Origin: Thermoplasmata archaeon
Lineage (GTDB): Archaea; Thermoplasmatota; Thermoplasmata; Lutacidiplasmatales; UBA184
Assembly: GCA_030040625.1 (NCBI GenBank)
Contig: JASHTI010000032.1
Span: forward strand, 1 to 5,057
Reading direction: 5' to 3'
Length of the DNA stretch: 5,057 bases
Made by a program: the position numbers and the translations under genes. Position 1 is the first letter of the stretch. Each line of letters opens with the position of its first letter. A model generated the notes under the pieces. It was given only the letters and a program-made list of their open reading frames with translations. It ran no database searches and was not told where the DNA came from. Positions 4,789 to 5,057 of the stretch are shown here, piece after piece.

Positions 4789-5057
4789 CTATCGCTTCGC
4801 GGCTCGCTCCAGTTCCGGCGACACGATCTGAGAAAACGTACGCTTGAAGCGGCCCCACGACCTCAGTGCCGTCTCTGTCGTCGAGCTTAGAAATCTGGCC
4901 GATTGCGACTCCGAAAGAATCTTGCGCCCCTCGAGGCGGCGCGTCTCCTCCTCCAAGCGTCGCCTGAGGGGTGGGTTGATTACCCTCGCCAGTAGCGCTC
5001 TAATCTCGGCAACATCGACTGGCTCGGAGGACATCGCGAACAGGTCGGCGAGGTCTT
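4789..5057 (-). CDS. Unrecognised charged helical protein, C-terminal part, partial at right edge
   Basis: The frame ends with TAG (4791-4789) and contains an ATG at 5034 that would give 81 residues. Upstream of that ATG the frame remains open to the window edge and reads DLADLFAM without a break in character, so the visible part is probably the end of a longer protein. It is rich in Arg, Glu and Leu. ALLARVINPPLRRRLEEETRRLEG looks helical, perhaps coiled, followed by ILSESQSARFLSSTTETALRSWGRFKRTFSQIVSPELERAAKR. No known motif, membrane segment or signal peptide is visible. Codons such as AGA, CTA, ATT, GTA and TTT are more frequent than in the cyclase or VOC genes and the stretch is visibly poorer in G/C, which suggests a recently acquired region. 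If the ATG is the true start, no clear Shine-Dalgarno precedes it. Confidence 0.5.
   Translation of the reverse strand, partial: DLADLFAMSSEPVDVAEIRALLARVINPPLRRRLEEETRRLEGRKILSESQSARFLSSTTETALRSWGRFKRTFSQIVSPELERAAKR

Noticed and set aside
4756..4790. GTCGAATCAC segment considered as a tRNA T-arm
   Set aside because: It lacks the GGTTC consensus and no acceptor, D or anticodon stem can be paired around it on either strand.
4758..4795. 9-bp direct repeat GCCTATCGC spaced 29 bp, considered as attachment site or insertion footprint
   Set aside because: It has only two copies, no inverted ends, integrase or element between or next to them, and the length is within chance for this region.

Overview
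The window is GC-rich chromosomal DNA that most likely comes from an archaeon, perhaps a high-GC, metagenome-type Thermoplasmatota lineage. This is an inference from four things. There is an antitoxin of the PF02697-type VapB family, which is common in archaea. There is a very small single-finger C2H2-like zinc protein. A/T-rich TATA-like boxes sit about 25 bp upstream of the start codons of two divergent genes that lack convincing Shine-Dalgarno sequences, as expected for leaderless archaeal mRNAs. GTG starts are frequent. The large cyclase is of a type best known from bacteria, so a bacterial source cannot be excluded.

Layout, left to right. Bases 1-635 (minus) hold a DinB-family protein that runs off the left edge. 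Bases 727-1170 (minus) hold a VOC/glyoxalase-fold protein. A 169-bp divergent intergenic region (1171-1339) separates it from a 659-residue class III adenylate cyclase with a FlgO/TolB-N-like domain and TPR repeats (1340-3319, plus). A strong GC hairpin overlaps the cyclase 3' end. A 40-residue zinc-finger microprotein follows at 3449-3571 (plus). A vapBC-type toxin-antitoxin pair lies on the minus strand (toxin 3649 to about 4050, antitoxin 4034-4297), with an inverted-repeat operator abutting the antitoxin start (4299-4326). Bases 4331-4788 have no confident gene, only a short coding-like stretch on the minus strand (4512-4658). The right edge (4789-5057, minus) carries the C-terminal part of an unrecognised charged helical protein whose codon use differs from its neighbours.

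Functionally the window looks like a mix of small housekeeping or stress enzymes (DinB, VOC), a cytosolic cAMP-type signalling protein, and an accessory toxin-antitoxin region. The most notable point is the toxin start. The PIN toxin has no ATG, GTG or TTG where its N-terminus, with the first catalytic Asp, must begin. It has instead an ATC codon at ideal spacing from a GGAGG, and a CCT TGA C sequence at the antitoxin stop that resembles known +1 frameshift sites. I found no CRISPR array, rRNA, tRNA or insertion sequence. No clearly new multi-gene system is visible.
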